Positions 26,054-34,902 of a stretch of 64,000 bases of DNA are shown here, one piece after another. The notes under the pieces are model-generated. The model was not told the DNA's origin and ran no database searches. It saw nothing but the letters and a program-made list of their open reading frames with translations. The translations under genes and the position numbers were made by a program. This DNA is from Oceanobacillus oncorhynchi. Lineage in GTDB: Bacteria; Bacillota; Bacilli; Bacillales; Amphibacillaceae. How positions within the stretch are numbered: the stretch's first letter is position 1; each line of letters begins with the position of its first letter. The stretch lies in assembly GCF_000821065.1 (NCBI RefSeq), contig NZ_CDGG01000001.1:1054001-1118000 (forward strand), written 5' to 3'.

Positions 26054-26839
26054 ATGGATAAATCATCAGTCATAGGATTAATATTAGGACTAATTGCTAT
26101 CGGCGTAGGGATGGTATTAAAAGGAGCAGACTTAGCTGCATTGCTTGAGCCGGCAGCATTTCTTATCATCCTGTTAGGGACAGTTGCAGCAGTTACGATT
26201 GCCTTCCCGGGAAGTGCGCTGAAGAAAGTCCCGGCATTATTTAAGAAATTATTTTTTGAAGAGAAACAAACTGATTCAAAAGAGCTTATTGTCTTATTCA
26301 TGGATTGGGCAGATCAAACGCGTAAAGAAGGGCTTCTTTCTTTAGAGAACCAAGTAAATGAAGTAGATGACCCCTTTCTTTCGTCTGGTTTGCAATTAGC
26401 CATTGATGGACAATCACCGGATTTTATCAAAGATGTCATGATTGAAAAGATAGAAGCGATGGAGCAGCGGCATGAAGAAGGTGCTGCTATATTTTCACAA
26501 GCTGGTACATATGCTCCGACACTGGGAGTACTTGGTGCAGTAATCGGATTGATTGCAGCACTCGCTGATATGTCTGACATTGACGCATTGGGACATGCCA
26601 TTTCAGCAGCCTTTGTGGCGACCTTGCTGGGGATTTTCACAGGTTATGTTTTATGGCACCCATTCGCTAATAAATTGCGTGAAAAATCGAAGCGGGAAGT
26701 ACTGCAAAAAGAATTAATTGTGGAAGGCGTCTTGTCTATTACAACAGGCGATTCCCGTTTAATTGTGCAGGAAAAATTAGGATCTTTACTTTCTTCCAAA
26801 GAGCTGGCAGAACTGCAGAAGAGGGATAGCGATGGCTAG
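26054..26839 (+). CDS. motA: Flagellar motor stator protein MotA
   Basis: A 261-residue membrane protein. ATG 26054 is chosen because GGGAGG lies at 26042-26047. Four membrane helices are visible: two near residues 5-50 and two near 145-200. Conserved segments include MVLKG, the cytoplasmic loop with the charged motor-contact region, and GTYAPTLGVLGAVIGLIAAL followed by HAISAAFVATLLGIFTGY. It forms the ion channel of the stator with MotB, whose gene overlaps its 3' end by 8 bp. It resembles proton-type MotA more than MotP, but ion use is not proven from sequence. Confidence 0.97.
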   Translation: MDKSSVIGLILGLIAIGVGMVLKGADLAALLEPAAFLIILLGTVAAVTIAFPGSALKKVPALFKKLFFEEKQTDSKELIVLFMDWADQTRKEGLLSLENQVNEVDDPFLSSGLQLAIDGQSPDFIKDVMIEKIEAMEQRHEEGAAIFSQAGTYAPTLGVLGAVIGLIAALADMSDIDALGHAISAAFVATLLGIFTGYVLWHPFANKLREKSKREVLQKELIVEGVLSITTGDSRLIVQEKLGSLLSSKELAELQKRDSDG

Positions 26840-27659
26840 AAGAAAAAGAAAGAAAAAACAATCACATGTAGATGAATCTTGGCTGCTTCCTTATTCTGAT
26901 TTATTAACCTTATTAGTAGCCTTATTTATAGTTTTATTTGCTTCCAGTGATGTCAATGTGGAAAGATATTTCCAGCTTGCTAATGTCTTTCGTGATGAAT
27001 TATCATCCGGATCAGGGACAGGACTGTTAGATTACGAGTCGGAACCAATTCCGCCCAGTATGAAAGAAGGCCGGGACGAAGGAGATTATATGGAAGAGGG
27101 CACAGATGATGAAGAAGGAAGCGAAGAGGAGACAGCTGACGAAGCTGATATAGAAGGAGAACAGGAGCTTCTCAGGCTTAGACAGGTCGAGGAAGAAATT
27201 AATATATATATTGAAGAAGCAGGTCTTACTGAAGAATTTGGAACAACTTTAACAGGAGAAGGGCTGCTGGTGACCATGCGCAATGATATTCTGTTTGATT
27301 CTGGAAGTGCAGTGGTCAAACAAGAAGGAATACAGGTTGCAGAAGATGTTTCTCAAATCCTGCATACAGAGCCTCCGCATCAGGTCGTTATCAGCGGCCA
27401 TGCCGATGATGTTCCAATTCATAACGCAGATTTTGAATCAAATTGGGAATTGAGCGTGACACGGGCAATGAATTTTATGCAGATTTTGATGCAAAATGAT
27501 GATCTTGATCCGACACTGTTTAGCGTGAAGGGGTATGGAGAATTTGAACCGGCTTTTCCTAATGATACAGAAGAAGACAGAGCAAGGAACAGACGTGTAG
27601 AAGTTCTGGTTTTACCTAATTATGAGATCAATGTTCCGGATGAAACAAATGAAGATTAG
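26832..27659 (+). CDS. motB: Flagellar motor stator protein MotB
   Basis: A 275-residue protein with a basic N-terminus, one membrane helix carrying the ion-binding Asp23 (LPYSDLLTLLVALFIVLF), a linker and a C-terminal OmpA-like peptidoglycan-binding domain (VVISGHADDVPIHNADF to ARNRRVEVLV). Residues 79-112 are extremely acidic, with 19 Asp/Glu of 34, more than usual for MotB plug/linker regions. This may be a salt adaptation. The start overlaps motA, implying coupled translation. Confidence 0.97.
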   Translation: MARRKRKKKQSHVDESWLLPYSDLLTLLVALFIVLFASSDVNVERYFQLANVFRDELSSGSGTGLLDYESEPIPPSMKEGRDEGDYMEEGTDDEEGSEEETADEADIEGEQELLRLRQVEEEINIYIEEAGLTEEFGTTLTGEGLLVTMRNDILFDSGSAVVKQEGIQVAEDVSQILHTEPPHQVVISGHADDVPIHNADFESNWELSVTRAMNFMQILMQNDDLDPTLFSVKGYGEFEPAFPNDTEEDRARNRRVEVLVLPNYEINVPDETNED

Positions 27660-27676
27660 AATAGAGGGGAAATCTT

Positions 27677-29767
27677 ATGGATACGCAACAATATTTGGAT
27701 ATTTTCTTAGATGAAAGCCAGGAGCATTTACAGTCAATCAATGATTTTATATTGAAATTAGAAGAAGATCCTTCTAACTTGGAATATGTACATGAGATAT
27801 TCCGCTCTGCCCATACGCTAAAAGGGATGGCAGCAACAATGGGGTATGAAGATATTGCCTCTCTGACGCATAAAATGGAGAACGTTCTGGACCTGATTCG
27901 TAATGAAGAATTAATGACAAACACGGAAATCATCGATACGTTATTTATGTCTATTGATGATTTGGAAGATATGGTTGATTCTGTGCGAAACGGAGGAGAC
28001 GGTAAAAAAGATGTCAGTGAACATGTGAAAAAACTGGAAGCAATTGAAAAAGGAGAAGGTATTTCTGAATCAGCAGCTGCAGCAGCAGTGGAAGAAAAGG
28101 AAGATACAGGAAATTATTTCAAAGCATCCGATTTAGATGAATTTCAGTTCACGGTTGTTCAGCAGGCCAAAGAACAAGGGATGACCCCCTATGATTTAAA
28201 AGTAACGTTTGAAGCGAGCTGTATTTTAAAAGGCGCCCGGGCATTTATGGTGTTTGAAGTATTAGAGAACTTGGGAGAAATTATCCGTACTTCCCCGACT
28301 GTAGAAGAGATTGAGGAAGGGACATTTGATTCAGGATTTACACTTTTATTTTTGACAGACCAAGAGCCGGACGCCTTGGTGGAAGCAGTGAAAAATGTAT
28401 CAGAAGTGGAAACGGTTGAAGCACATGTGATCGAAACGGATGAAACGGCTTCGGATACGGAGGAACAGACAGAGGAAAAAACAGCAGAGAAAGAAATCGT
28501 GCAAGCAAATAAAAAAACGGTCAGTGAAAAGGTGACAGAGGTACCAGCGAAGAAGTCTGAAACAAAGGCAGAAGTGTCGAAAAATAAAGAGGCTGCACAA
28601 AATAACGGAAAGAAAACTGCTTCTAAGAATATCCGGGTAAATCTCGATAAGATTGATAATCTTTTAAACTTATTTGAAGAGGTTGTGATTGATAGAAGCC
28701 GACTTGAGGTGCTTGTTTCCTCAATAGACAATAGTGATTTAAGAGAGACTGTAGAGCATTTAAGCAGAGTAAGTTCGGATATGCAATCGCTGATTCTGGC
28801 GATGCGAATGGTTCCAATCGAGCAGGTTTTCAACCGTTTTCCAAGAATGATCCGTCAATTATCCAAAGATTTAAATAAAAAAATTGCCCTGGAAATAAAA
28901 GGTGCAGAAACAGAAGTAGATCGCACGGTCATTGACGAAATTGGGGATCCGCTGGTCCATCTGATTCGTAATTCTTGTGATCATGGAATTGAAAGGCCGG
29001 AGAAGCGGATTGCGAACAATAAGCCGGAGGAAGGCAAGCTCGTATTACGTGCTTACCACAGCGGAAATCATGTTTTTGTCGAAATAGAAGATGATGGTGC
29101 GGGAATCAACCGCGAAAAAGTATCGGAAAAAGCGATTGAAAACAATATTATTACACCTCAAGAAGCCGAAGAGTTAACCGATGATCAAGTTGCAGCGTTA
29201 ATTATGAGTTCAGGATTCAGTACAGCTGATACGATTTCCGATGTATCGGGACGCGGTGTTGGCTTAGATGTTGTAAAAAATAAAATCGAAGCATTAGGCG
29301 GTAAAATTTCCGTAACAACTATGACAGGGAAAGGAAGCACCTTTTCCATCCAGCTGCCTTTGACCTTATCGATTATTACTACCATGCTTGTCCATGTTAA
29401 GAAGGAAACATTAGCGATTCCATTAACTTCTATTTTAGAGACGATTATGCTTCCTAAAGAAAAGATTATGTGTGCGCAAGGAGCAGATGTTATCGATTAT
29501 CGTGGCAAAATTATACCTGTCTTGTCTTTAGGTAAGGTACTAAAGGTTCCTGATTATGATACGGAAGCAGATCGTTATTCTACTGTAATCATCAAAAAGG
29601 GAGAAAAACTGCTGGGATTAATTGTCGATGAACTGATTGGTCAGCAGGAAGTTGTATTAAAATCGCTAGGGAATTATCTTGGAGAAGTATTTGCCGTATC
29701 AGGAGCAACCATATTAGGTGATGGTGAGGTCGCTTTGATTATTGATCCTAATGCGCTGATTGATTAA
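27677..29767 (+). CDS. cheA: Chemotaxis histidine kinase CheA
   Basis: A 696-residue kinase with all CheA parts in order: the phosphotransfer domain (1-105, His46 in RSAHTLKGMA), a CheY/CheB-binding P2 domain (about 150-245), a low-complexity acidic/Thr/Lys linker (250-305), the dimerisation domain (about 310-370), the ATPase (HLIRNSCDHGIE, EDDGAGINREKV, SGRGVGLDVVKNKI) and a C-terminal CheW-like receptor-coupling domain. It phosphorylates CheY and CheB. It follows motB by 17 bp and precedes cheW, rather than lying in the large fla/che operon as in B. subtilis. Confidence 0.97.
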   Translation: MDTQQYLDIFLDESQEHLQSINDFILKLEEDPSNLEYVHEIFRSAHTLKGMAATMGYEDIASLTHKMENVLDLIRNEELMTNTEIIDTLFMSIDDLEDMVDSVRNGGDGKKDVSEHVKKLEAIEKGEGISESAAAAAVEEKEDTGNYFKASDLDEFQFTVVQQAKEQGMTPYDLKVTFEASCILKGARAFMVFEVLENLGEIIRTSPTVEEIEEGTFDSGFTLLFLTDQEPDALVEAVKNVSEVETVEAHVIETDETASDTEEQTEEKTAEKEIVQANKKTVSEKVTEVPAKKSETKAEVSKNKEAAQNNGKKTASKNIRVNLDKIDNLLNLFEEVVIDRSRLEVLVSSIDNSDLRETVEHLSRVSSDMQSLILAMRMVPIEQVFNRFPRMIRQLSKDLNKKIALEIKGAETEVDRTVIDEIGDPLVHLIRNSCDHGIERPEKRIANNKPEEGKLVLRAYHSGNHVFVEIEDDGAGINREKVSEKAIENNIITPQEAEELTDDQVAALIMSSGFSTADTISDVSGRGVGLDVVKNKIEALGGKISVTTMTGKGSTFSIQLPLTLSIITTMLVHVKKETLAIPLTSILETIMLPKEKIMCAQGADVIDYRGKIIPVLSLGKVLKVPDYDTEADRYSTVIIKKGEKLLGLIVDELIGQQEVVLKSLGNYLGEVFAVSGATILGDGEVALIIDPNALID

Positions 29768-29795
29768 AGCGCATTTAAAGAAAGGGGGAAAGTAA

Positions 29796-30284
29796 ATGGA
29801 TACAGAGAAACATATTATATTCAGATTAAAAGAACAGACCTTTGCTGTTCATGTGCAGCAAATCGTTTCCATAGAGCGGGCATTATCTCTAACAGAGATA
29901 CCTCGTACTCCTGGTTTTATGAAAGGTGTTACGGAAATGCGGGGAGTAATGACCCCTATTATTGATTTACGGGAAAGATTGAATCTAGGCGGTGTTGATA
30001 TCACAGACCAGACCAGAACGCTCGTTGTACAAGTTGATGAGATGCAAATTGGGATGGTTGTGGATCAGGCGACAGAGGTAAAGGATATACCAGCTTCCTT
30101 CATTAAGTCTGCCCCTAAGCTTGTCGGTGAGATAAAAGATACCTTTTTATTAGGTGTAGCAACGATTGACGATGAACTTATTTTACTGTTAGATTTGGAG
30201 CAGATTATTCAATTCACCGAAAAAAATCAGCTTCAGGAAATCATCAATGATATAGATGAATCTGGGAAAACTATCGAAAGCTAG
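29796..30284 (+). CDS. cheW: Chemotaxis coupling protein CheW
   Basis: A 162-residue single-domain CheW protein (for example FRLKEQTFAVHVQQIVSIE, IPRTPGFMKGVTEMRG and PIIDLRERLNL). It links chemoreceptors to CheA. It lies 28 bp after cheA behind AAAGGGGGAA and is the last gene of the motA-motB-cheA-cheW unit, which ends in a strong terminator. Confidence 0.96.
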   Translation: MDTEKHIIFRLKEQTFAVHVQQIVSIERALSLTEIPRTPGFMKGVTEMRGVMTPIIDLRERLNLGGVDITDQTRTLVVQVDEMQIGMVVDQATEVKDIPASFIKSAPKLVGEIKDTFLLGVATIDDELILLLDLEQIIQFTEKNQLQEIINDIDESGKTIES

Positions 30285-30290
30285 CTGTTT

Positions 30291-30334
30291 AGAAAGCACT
30301 TAATTAGAAATATCTGATTAGGTGTTTTCTTTTT
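30291..30334 (+). terminator. Terminator of the mot-che operon
   Basis: A roughly 17-bp stem with several G-T pairs (AGAAAGCACTTAATTAGA with TCTGATTAGGTGTTTTCT) starts 7 bp after the cheW stop codon and ends in TTTTT. Confidence 0.85.
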
Positions 30335-30547
30335 GAAAACGAGAAACAGAGTATTTCCTGGGAAATATAATAGGATAATTTGTAGAAACAGCAGTTTTTT
30401 TATAAAAAAACGAGAGAAAACTCCCTCTTCAAGCACGTAGAGGTAAGGGAGAGACGAATCTCCCATGCACAAAAGATTGCTTTTGAGTGTCTAAACTGTC
30501 CAATATTTAATCGAACAAAAGTTCTGTAAACATCCTTTTTCTGATAT

Positions 30548-31137
30548 AATAGACAGGAGAGGTAAGAAGCTATGAAAGTAAAAAAAGCATTTCGTTTTCG
30601 TATCTATCCGAACAAAAAACAAATCACCTTCATCCATAAGACAATCGGCTGCTCCCGCTTTGTCTACAACTATTTTACAGGAAAACAAAAAGACCACTAT
30701 TGGCATACGGTGAATGAAATGGTACAAAACGGACAGCTTCTTCAAAATAATTGGAAGAGCGAATTTTTCAATAAATAAGGCAATCAAAGCGGTTCCAGAA
30801 TTGAAGAAAACCTATCCCTTCCTCAAAGAAGTCGATAGTATTGCCCTTCAAAAAGCGGTGGAAAACGTGAATGATTCCTATCCGCGCTATTATAAGAAAC
30901 AGAATAAGGCACCTCGTTTTAAATCAAAAAAGAATTCTGTTCAATCCTATACCACGAAACATGTCAATGCCATCACCAAAGAGATAGGAACGCAAGCAGG
31001 AATCTTCGTAAAGAAGCATTGCGATTAACCGCAGGGACTGCGGGGATAGCCTAATCCATAACTGACCGGTAGGTTGGTGTTCTTAGGAATCTCCCACTTC
31101 AAGCAACTTATAAGGTGGATAAGCGGGGGTAGTTCAA
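30548..31137 (+). mobile_element. Decayed IS200/IS605-family (tnpB-only type) element
   Basis: The interval holds a broken tnpB and ends in a right-end-like structure: a stem CCCACTT/AAGGTGG (31093-31118), then GCGGGGGTAGTTCAA, the usual 3' end of these elements. The left boundary is uncertain. A related hairpin segment (CTCCCTCTTCAAGC..., 30416-30446) lies upstream and may be the left end or another relic. No tnpA is present, so it cannot move by itself. Confidence 0.7.
30572..31054 (+). pseudogene. tnpB: tnpB (RNA-guided nuclease) pseudogene
   Basis: The N-terminus (KAFRFRIYPNKKQ, GCSRFVYNYF) lies in one frame to about 30775. The next part (PFLKEVDSIALQKAVENVND, KAPRFKSKKNSVQSYTTKH) continues in another frame, so there is a frameshift near 30750-30775. 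After about 30965 the whole catalytic RuvC core is missing; only the C-terminal end, read in a third frame as RKEALRLTAGTAGIA, remains before TAA at 31052-31054. Intact TnpB is about 370-400 residues; this relic encodes about 160. It is inactive. Confidence 0.85.
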
Positions 31138-31233
31138 AATCTAATGGATGCGCCAAGCTGCGTTTTAGTAGTAAAAGCATCCGGGTTTCCAGTATACTTA
31201 AACAAGATAACAGAGAAATGAGGTATGAATAAA

Positions 31234-31971
31234 ATGACAAAATCGGTGAAGTTAATTGCCTTGGATATGGATGGAACATTGTTAAATCCGGCACTTGAGG
31301 TATCAAAGCGTAATAAGGAAGCCATCCAGGAGGCATTGCGTCAAGGTATCCAAGTGGTACTAAGTACTGGACGGGGAATTGATACATGCTATCCTTATGC
31401 AGAAGAGTTAAAATTACAGACATTTATGATTACAGCTAACGGCGGCCAGGTGTGGACAATGGAAAAAGAATTGCTCCAGCAGAAACTGTTGGCTAATGAA
31501 ACAGTAGAAAAACTGCAGCAATATACCGAAGAAGCAGGGGTACACAGATGGATGATTTCTACGGAAGGAGTATTTCAAGGCGATGAAACAGTAAATATAC
31601 AAGATTATCAATGGCTTAAATTCGGATGTGCTTCAGAGGATCTGGATAGACTGCAGGAAGTTAAAGATAGGTTAAAGGAGCTGGAGGGTTTAGAAATAAC
31701 AAACTCTTTGCCGACAAATATTGAAATTAACCCTGAAGGTGTAAGCAAAGCAAATGCATTATCCTTTCTTTGCGATCGTACCGGGATTTCCATGGAAGAA
31801 ATTATGGCAGTCGGTGACAGTCTGAACGATTTGAAAATGATTCAGCAAGTAGGTGTAGGTGTTGCGATGGGCAATGCGCAAGAAAAAATAAAAGAAGCAG
31901 CTAATGCTGTAACAGACAGTAATCTGGAAGACGGTGTCGGTAAAGCAATTGAAAAATTTGCATTGAAATAA
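31234..31971 (+). CDS. HAD-superfamily Cof-type sugar phosphatase
   Basis: A 245-residue protein of the HAD IIB (Cof) subfamily. Motif I is LDMDGTLLN (nucleophile Asp11, acid Asp13), motif II STGRG, and motif IV VGDSLNDLKM, with the large IIB cap between. These enzymes dephosphorylate sugar phosphates, nucleotides or flavins; the substrate cannot be told. ATG 31234 fits the GAGG site better than ATG 31225, which directly abuts it. The gene stands alone between the tnpB relic and a terminator. Confidence 0.9.
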   Translation: MTKSVKLIALDMDGTLLNPALEVSKRNKEAIQEALRQGIQVVLSTGRGIDTCYPYAEELKLQTFMITANGGQVWTMEKELLQQKLLANETVEKLQQYTEEAGVHRWMISTEGVFQGDETVNIQDYQWLKFGCASEDLDRLQEVKDRLKELEGLEITNSLPTNIEINPEGVSKANALSFLCDRTGISMEEIMAVGDSLNDLKMIQQVGVGVAMGNAQEKIKEAANAVTDSNLEDGVGKAIEKFALK

Positions 31972-32006
31972 TTGATGATATCCATATGTTTCATGTATGG
32001 GAATAC

Positions 32007-32050
32007 AAAAGGAATTGGGCAGTATACAAAAAGCTGTCTAATTCTTTTTT
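32007..32050 (+). terminator. Terminator after the HAD phosphatase gene
   Basis: AAAAGGAATT + GGCAG pairs with CTGTC + AATTCTTTT around an 11-nt loop, ending in TTTTTT. The rest of the 31972-32289 gap shows no gene. Confidence 0.75.
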
Positions 32051-32289
32051 GTATATATGAATCTTTTTATCATATATAGCTATTCAGCGCATATAATAAA
32101 AATAGAGCATTTCGCTTTTAAACAGTATATCAAAATGGAAAGTAGTACAAGCTATAAGAAGAAGCTGACACATGAATTTATGGAAATAAAGGTACAATAT
32201 TTGAAAAAAGTATGAAAAGTTGTTATGCTCAAAAGTTTCACTCTTTCAAGTTTTAGCGTATACTGTATATAAGGAAGGGAGATGCTATA

Positions 32290-32472
32290 ATGTCTTTTTC
32301 GCGTGGACCTAAGGAACCAGTGCCAGAGGTGGAAACAAACGTCTGGTCATGCACTCAAGAAGATTGTCAAGGATGGATGAGAGAATCGTTTAGTTTTGAA
32401 GCTGAGCCGAGCTGCCCTTTATGCCAATCTGAAATGGCAAAAGAAGTTCGAGTAATTCCTGAATTGAAGTAA
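32290..32472 (+). CDS. ydjO: YdjO-like small zinc-ribbon-type protein
   Basis: A 60-residue protein with four Cys in a zinc-ribbon-like layout (Cys21, Cys26, Cys42, Cys45) and the segment CTQEDCQGWMRESFSF. This matches the Bacillus YdjO family, described as cold-inducible; its function is unknown. GGAAGGGAG lies upstream of the ATG. A strong hairpin follows the gene. Confidence 0.85.
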   Translation: MSFSRGPKEPVPEVETNVWSCTQEDCQGWMRESFSFEAEPSCPLCQSEMAKEVRVIPELK

Positions 32473-32501
32473 ATAGTATCTCTATAATTTACTGAGGATA
32501 G

Positions 32502-32556
32502 AACGAAGCGAAGATGCAGCGGGTTGATTTTGATCCGCTGCATCTTCGCGTTCGTT
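32502..32556. terminator. Long GC-rich hairpin after the ydjO-like gene
   Basis: GCGAAGATGCAGCGG pairs perfectly with CCGCTGCATCTTCGC and continues as AACGA/TCGTT after a one-base bulge. The stem is unusually long and has no T-run on either strand, so it may stop transcription weakly or serve as an mRNA stabiliser. The rest of the gap to 32775 holds the aldehyde dehydrogenase promoter. Confidence 0.6.
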
Positions 32557-32681
32557 AAACAGGAAATAGAAAGCATATTTTCAATATGGTGGTATAGTCA
32601 AGTTTAAATACCTATAGCTGAGCAGTTTGCAAACGAAATATAAAGGATTTTCATACATAAAAAATTTAATAGTTGAAATTA

Positions 32682-32711
32682 TTGTAAATGTAAGATAATA
32701 TTTGCTATACT
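32682..32711 (+). promoter_or_regulatory. Sigma-A-like promoter of the aldehyde dehydrogenase gene
   Basis: TTGTAA (32682-32687) and TATACT (32706-32711) are 18 bp apart, about 65 bp before the start codon. Confidence 0.5.
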
Positions 32712-32745
32712 GTAATAACAAATTAATATATTATTCACATCAAAA

Positions 32746-32759
32746 TGTAATCGCTTACA
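32746..32759 (+). promoter_or_regulatory. Perfect CcpA cre site before the aldehyde dehydrogenase gene
   Basis: TGTAATCGCTTACA matches the 14-position consensus TGWAANCGNTNWCA completely and is nearly palindromic. It lies downstream of the predicted -10 and just before the ribosome site, a position that usually means repression by roadblock. Confidence 0.8.
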
Positions 32760-32775
32760 ATAAGGAGGAGTTTAA

Positions 32776-34296
32776 ATGAGGTATGCTAATCCGAACACAG
32801 AAGGTGCTATTGTAAACTATGAAAAGCGTTATGATAATTACATTGGGGGAAAGTATCAGCCGCCGCTAAAGGGAAACTACTTTGAGAATACAACTCCGAT
32901 TACAGGTGAAGTGTTTTGTGAAATCGCCCGTTCCACAAAGGAAGACGTGGATGCGGCGATTGATGCAGCATATGAGGCGAAAGATGCGTGGGGTCAAACA
33001 TCTGTCGCAGAACGGGCACTGATTTTAAATCGTATTGCTGACCGGATGGAAGAGAATTTAGAAAAGCTGGCCGTAGCAGAAAGCTGGGAGAACGGGAAAG
33101 CAGTCCGGGAGACCTTGGCAGCAGATATTCCATTGGCAATCGATCATTTCCGTTATTTTGCAGGGACGATTCGCGCGCAAGAGGGGACGCTGAGCCAAAT
33201 TGATAATGATACGGTTGCTTACCATTTTCATGAGCCGTTAGGAGTCGTCGGTCAAATTATTCCATGGAACTTTCCAATATTAATGGCAACCTGGAAGCTT
33301 GCCCCAGCATTGGCTGCCGGAAACTGCGTTGTATTGAAGCCTGCTGAACAGACACCGGCTTCGATTCATGTGCTGTTGGATTTAATCAAGGACTTGTTGC
33401 CAGACGGTGTGGTGAATATTGTCAACGGTTTTGGAGTAGAAGCAGGGAAGCCGCTTGCCACAAACAGCCGTATCGCGAAAATTGCATTTACAGGCGAAAC
33501 CACGACTGGCCGTCTCATTATGCAATATGCGTCTGAAAATATAATTCCAGTAACCTTGGAGCTGGGAGGCAAATCACCGAATATATTTTTTGAAGACATA
33601 TTAGATAAGGATGACAGCTTTGTAGATAAAGCAATTGAAGGAATGGTCATGTTTGCCCTGAACCAGGGGGAAGTTTGTACATGTCCGTCCCGCGCCCTTG
33701 TGCATGAATCAATCTACGACCGGTTTATGGAAAAAGCAATTGAACGTGTCAATCAAATTAAAATTGGTCACCCGCTTGATACAGAGACGATGATGGGAGC
33801 CCAAGCCTCGGAAGAACAATTTGAAAAAATTAAGTCTTATCTCGATATTGGCAAGCAGGAAGGTGCAGAAGTTCTTGTCGGTGGAGATGTTAATAAGCTT
33901 GACGGAGAACTGGCTTCCGGGTATTATGTGCAGCCGACAATTTTTAAAGGGAATAATAAGATGCGTATTTTCCAGGAGGAGATTTTCGGTCCGGTATTAT
34001 CCGTAACTACATTCAAGGATAAGGAAGAGGCGCTGGAAATCGCAAATGATACACTATATGGTCTAGGTTCTGGTATCTGGACACGTGATATGAACACAGC
34101 GTATCGTTTTGGACGCGGCATTCAAGCCGGGCGCGTATGGACCAATTGTTATCATCAGTACCCTGCGCATGCCGCATTTGGAGGATATAAAAAATCAGGA
34201 ATCGGCAGAGAAAATCATTTAATGATGCTGGATCATTATCAACAGACAAAGAACTTACTGGTCAGCTACAGCGAAGGCCCGGCTGGTTTATTTTAA
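32776..34296 (+). CDS. NAD-dependent aldehyde dehydrogenase (AcoD/ExaC-like acetaldehyde dehydrogenase)
   Basis: A 506-residue aldehyde dehydrogenase of usual length. Key features: [10 protein letters not shown] (161-170), Lys188 in [18 protein letters not shown] (238-245), the base Glu262 in LELGGKSPN, and the catalytic Cys301 in [11 protein letters not shown]. The CxC form and the N-terminal start RYANPNTEG match the AcoD/ExaC/AldB acetaldehyde dehydrogenase branch. The DUF779 gene downstream is the usual partner of this branch. AAGGAGGAG precedes the ATG. CcpA control is indicated by the cre site 17 bp upstream. Confidence 0.94.
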   Translation: MRYANPNTEGAIVNYEKRYDNYIGGKYQPPLKGNYFENTTPITGEVFCEIARSTKEDVDAAIDAAYEAKDAWGQTSVAERALILNRIADRMEENLEKLAVAESWENGKAVRETLAADIPLAIDHFRYFAGTIRAQEGTLSQIDNDTVAYHFHEPLGVVGQIIPWNFPILMATWKLAPALAAGNCVVLKPAEQTPASIHVLLDLIKDLLPDGVVNIVNGFGVEAGKPLATNSRIAKIAFTGETTTGRLIMQYASENIIPVTLELGGKSPNIFFEDILDKDDSFVDKAIEGMVMFALNQGEVCTCPSRALVHESIYDRFMEKAIERVNQIKIGHPLDTETMMGAQASEEQFEKIKSYLDIGKQEGAEVLVGGDVNKLDGELASGYYVQPTIFKGNNKMRIFQEEIFGPVLSVTTFKDKEEALEIANDTLYGLGSGIWTRDMNTAYRFGRGIQAGRVWTNCYHQYPAHAAFGGYKKSGIGRENHLMMLDHYQQTKNLLVSYSEGPAGLF

Positions 34297-34326
34297 AATA
34301 AAAAAAGGTTATAGGAACAGCAAAAT

Positions 34327-34357
34327 GGCAGGCATAGGTTAGATACGTATGCCTGCC
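34327..34357 (+). other. Hairpin between aldehyde dehydrogenase and DUF779 genes
   Basis: GGCAGGCATA (34327-34336) pairs perfectly with TATGCCTGCC (34348-34357) across 11 nt. No T-run follows, so it is more likely a processing or stabilising element in a shared transcript than a full terminator. Confidence 0.5.
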
Positions 34358-34409
34358 GAAACATACGGATTCTCTTGTCTGCAGTTACTTAAATAAGGAG
34401 GTATTTTCC

Positions 34410-34775
34410 ATGGTAGACAGAGTGGTTGCAACGCAGGATGCGCAGAACTTGATGGAGAAGCTGAAAGACATTCATGGCCCGCTTATGTTTCATCAGTCAG
34501 GAGGCTGCTGTGACGGAAGCTCGCCCATGTGTTATTCGCTTGGAGAGCTAAAAACCGGCGAGTCGGATGTCTTATTAGGAACACTGCCAGGCGATATCCC
34601 ATTTTATATATCTAGAGATCAATTTGAGTATTGGAAGCATACGCAGCTTATTATTGATGTTGTTAATGGAAGGGGCGGGATGTTCTCGTTAGAAGGACCT
34701 GAAGGAAAAAGATTTTTAACTCGTTCGAGAGTTTTTTCAGAGGAAGAAGCAGAAGCGTTAAATGGAAGCCCGTGA
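34410..34775 (+). CDS. DUF779 family protein
   Basis: A 121-residue protein with the Cys-rich motif SGGCCDGSSPMC (residues about 31-42), typical of DUF779. Members are regularly encoded next to acetaldehyde-type aldehyde dehydrogenases, as here; the biochemical role is not established, and the Cys cluster suggests metal binding. AAGGAGG precedes the ATG. It lies 113 bp after the dehydrogenase gene and is probably cotranscribed. Confidence 0.88.
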   Translation: MVDRVVATQDAQNLMEKLKDIHGPLMFHQSGGCCDGSSPMCYSLGELKTGESDVLLGTLPGDIPFYISRDQFEYWKHTQLIIDVVNGRGGMFSLEGPEGKRFLTRSRVFSEEEAEALNGSP

Positions 34776-34902
34776 TCATTTCAATTTTTAATAAAAACCA
34801 AGTTTTCTAAACAATTAAAAATCTCTGCTTGATTTTTTCAGCTATATCCGGTAGAATAAATTAACAGAAAATTTAGAGTGTGTCCTAAATAGGGGGGATA
34901 AG

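Noticed and set aside
28189..28833. Minus-strand 214-residue frame inside cheA
   Set aside because: It is the antisense of the low-complexity linker; cheA is intact on the plus strand.
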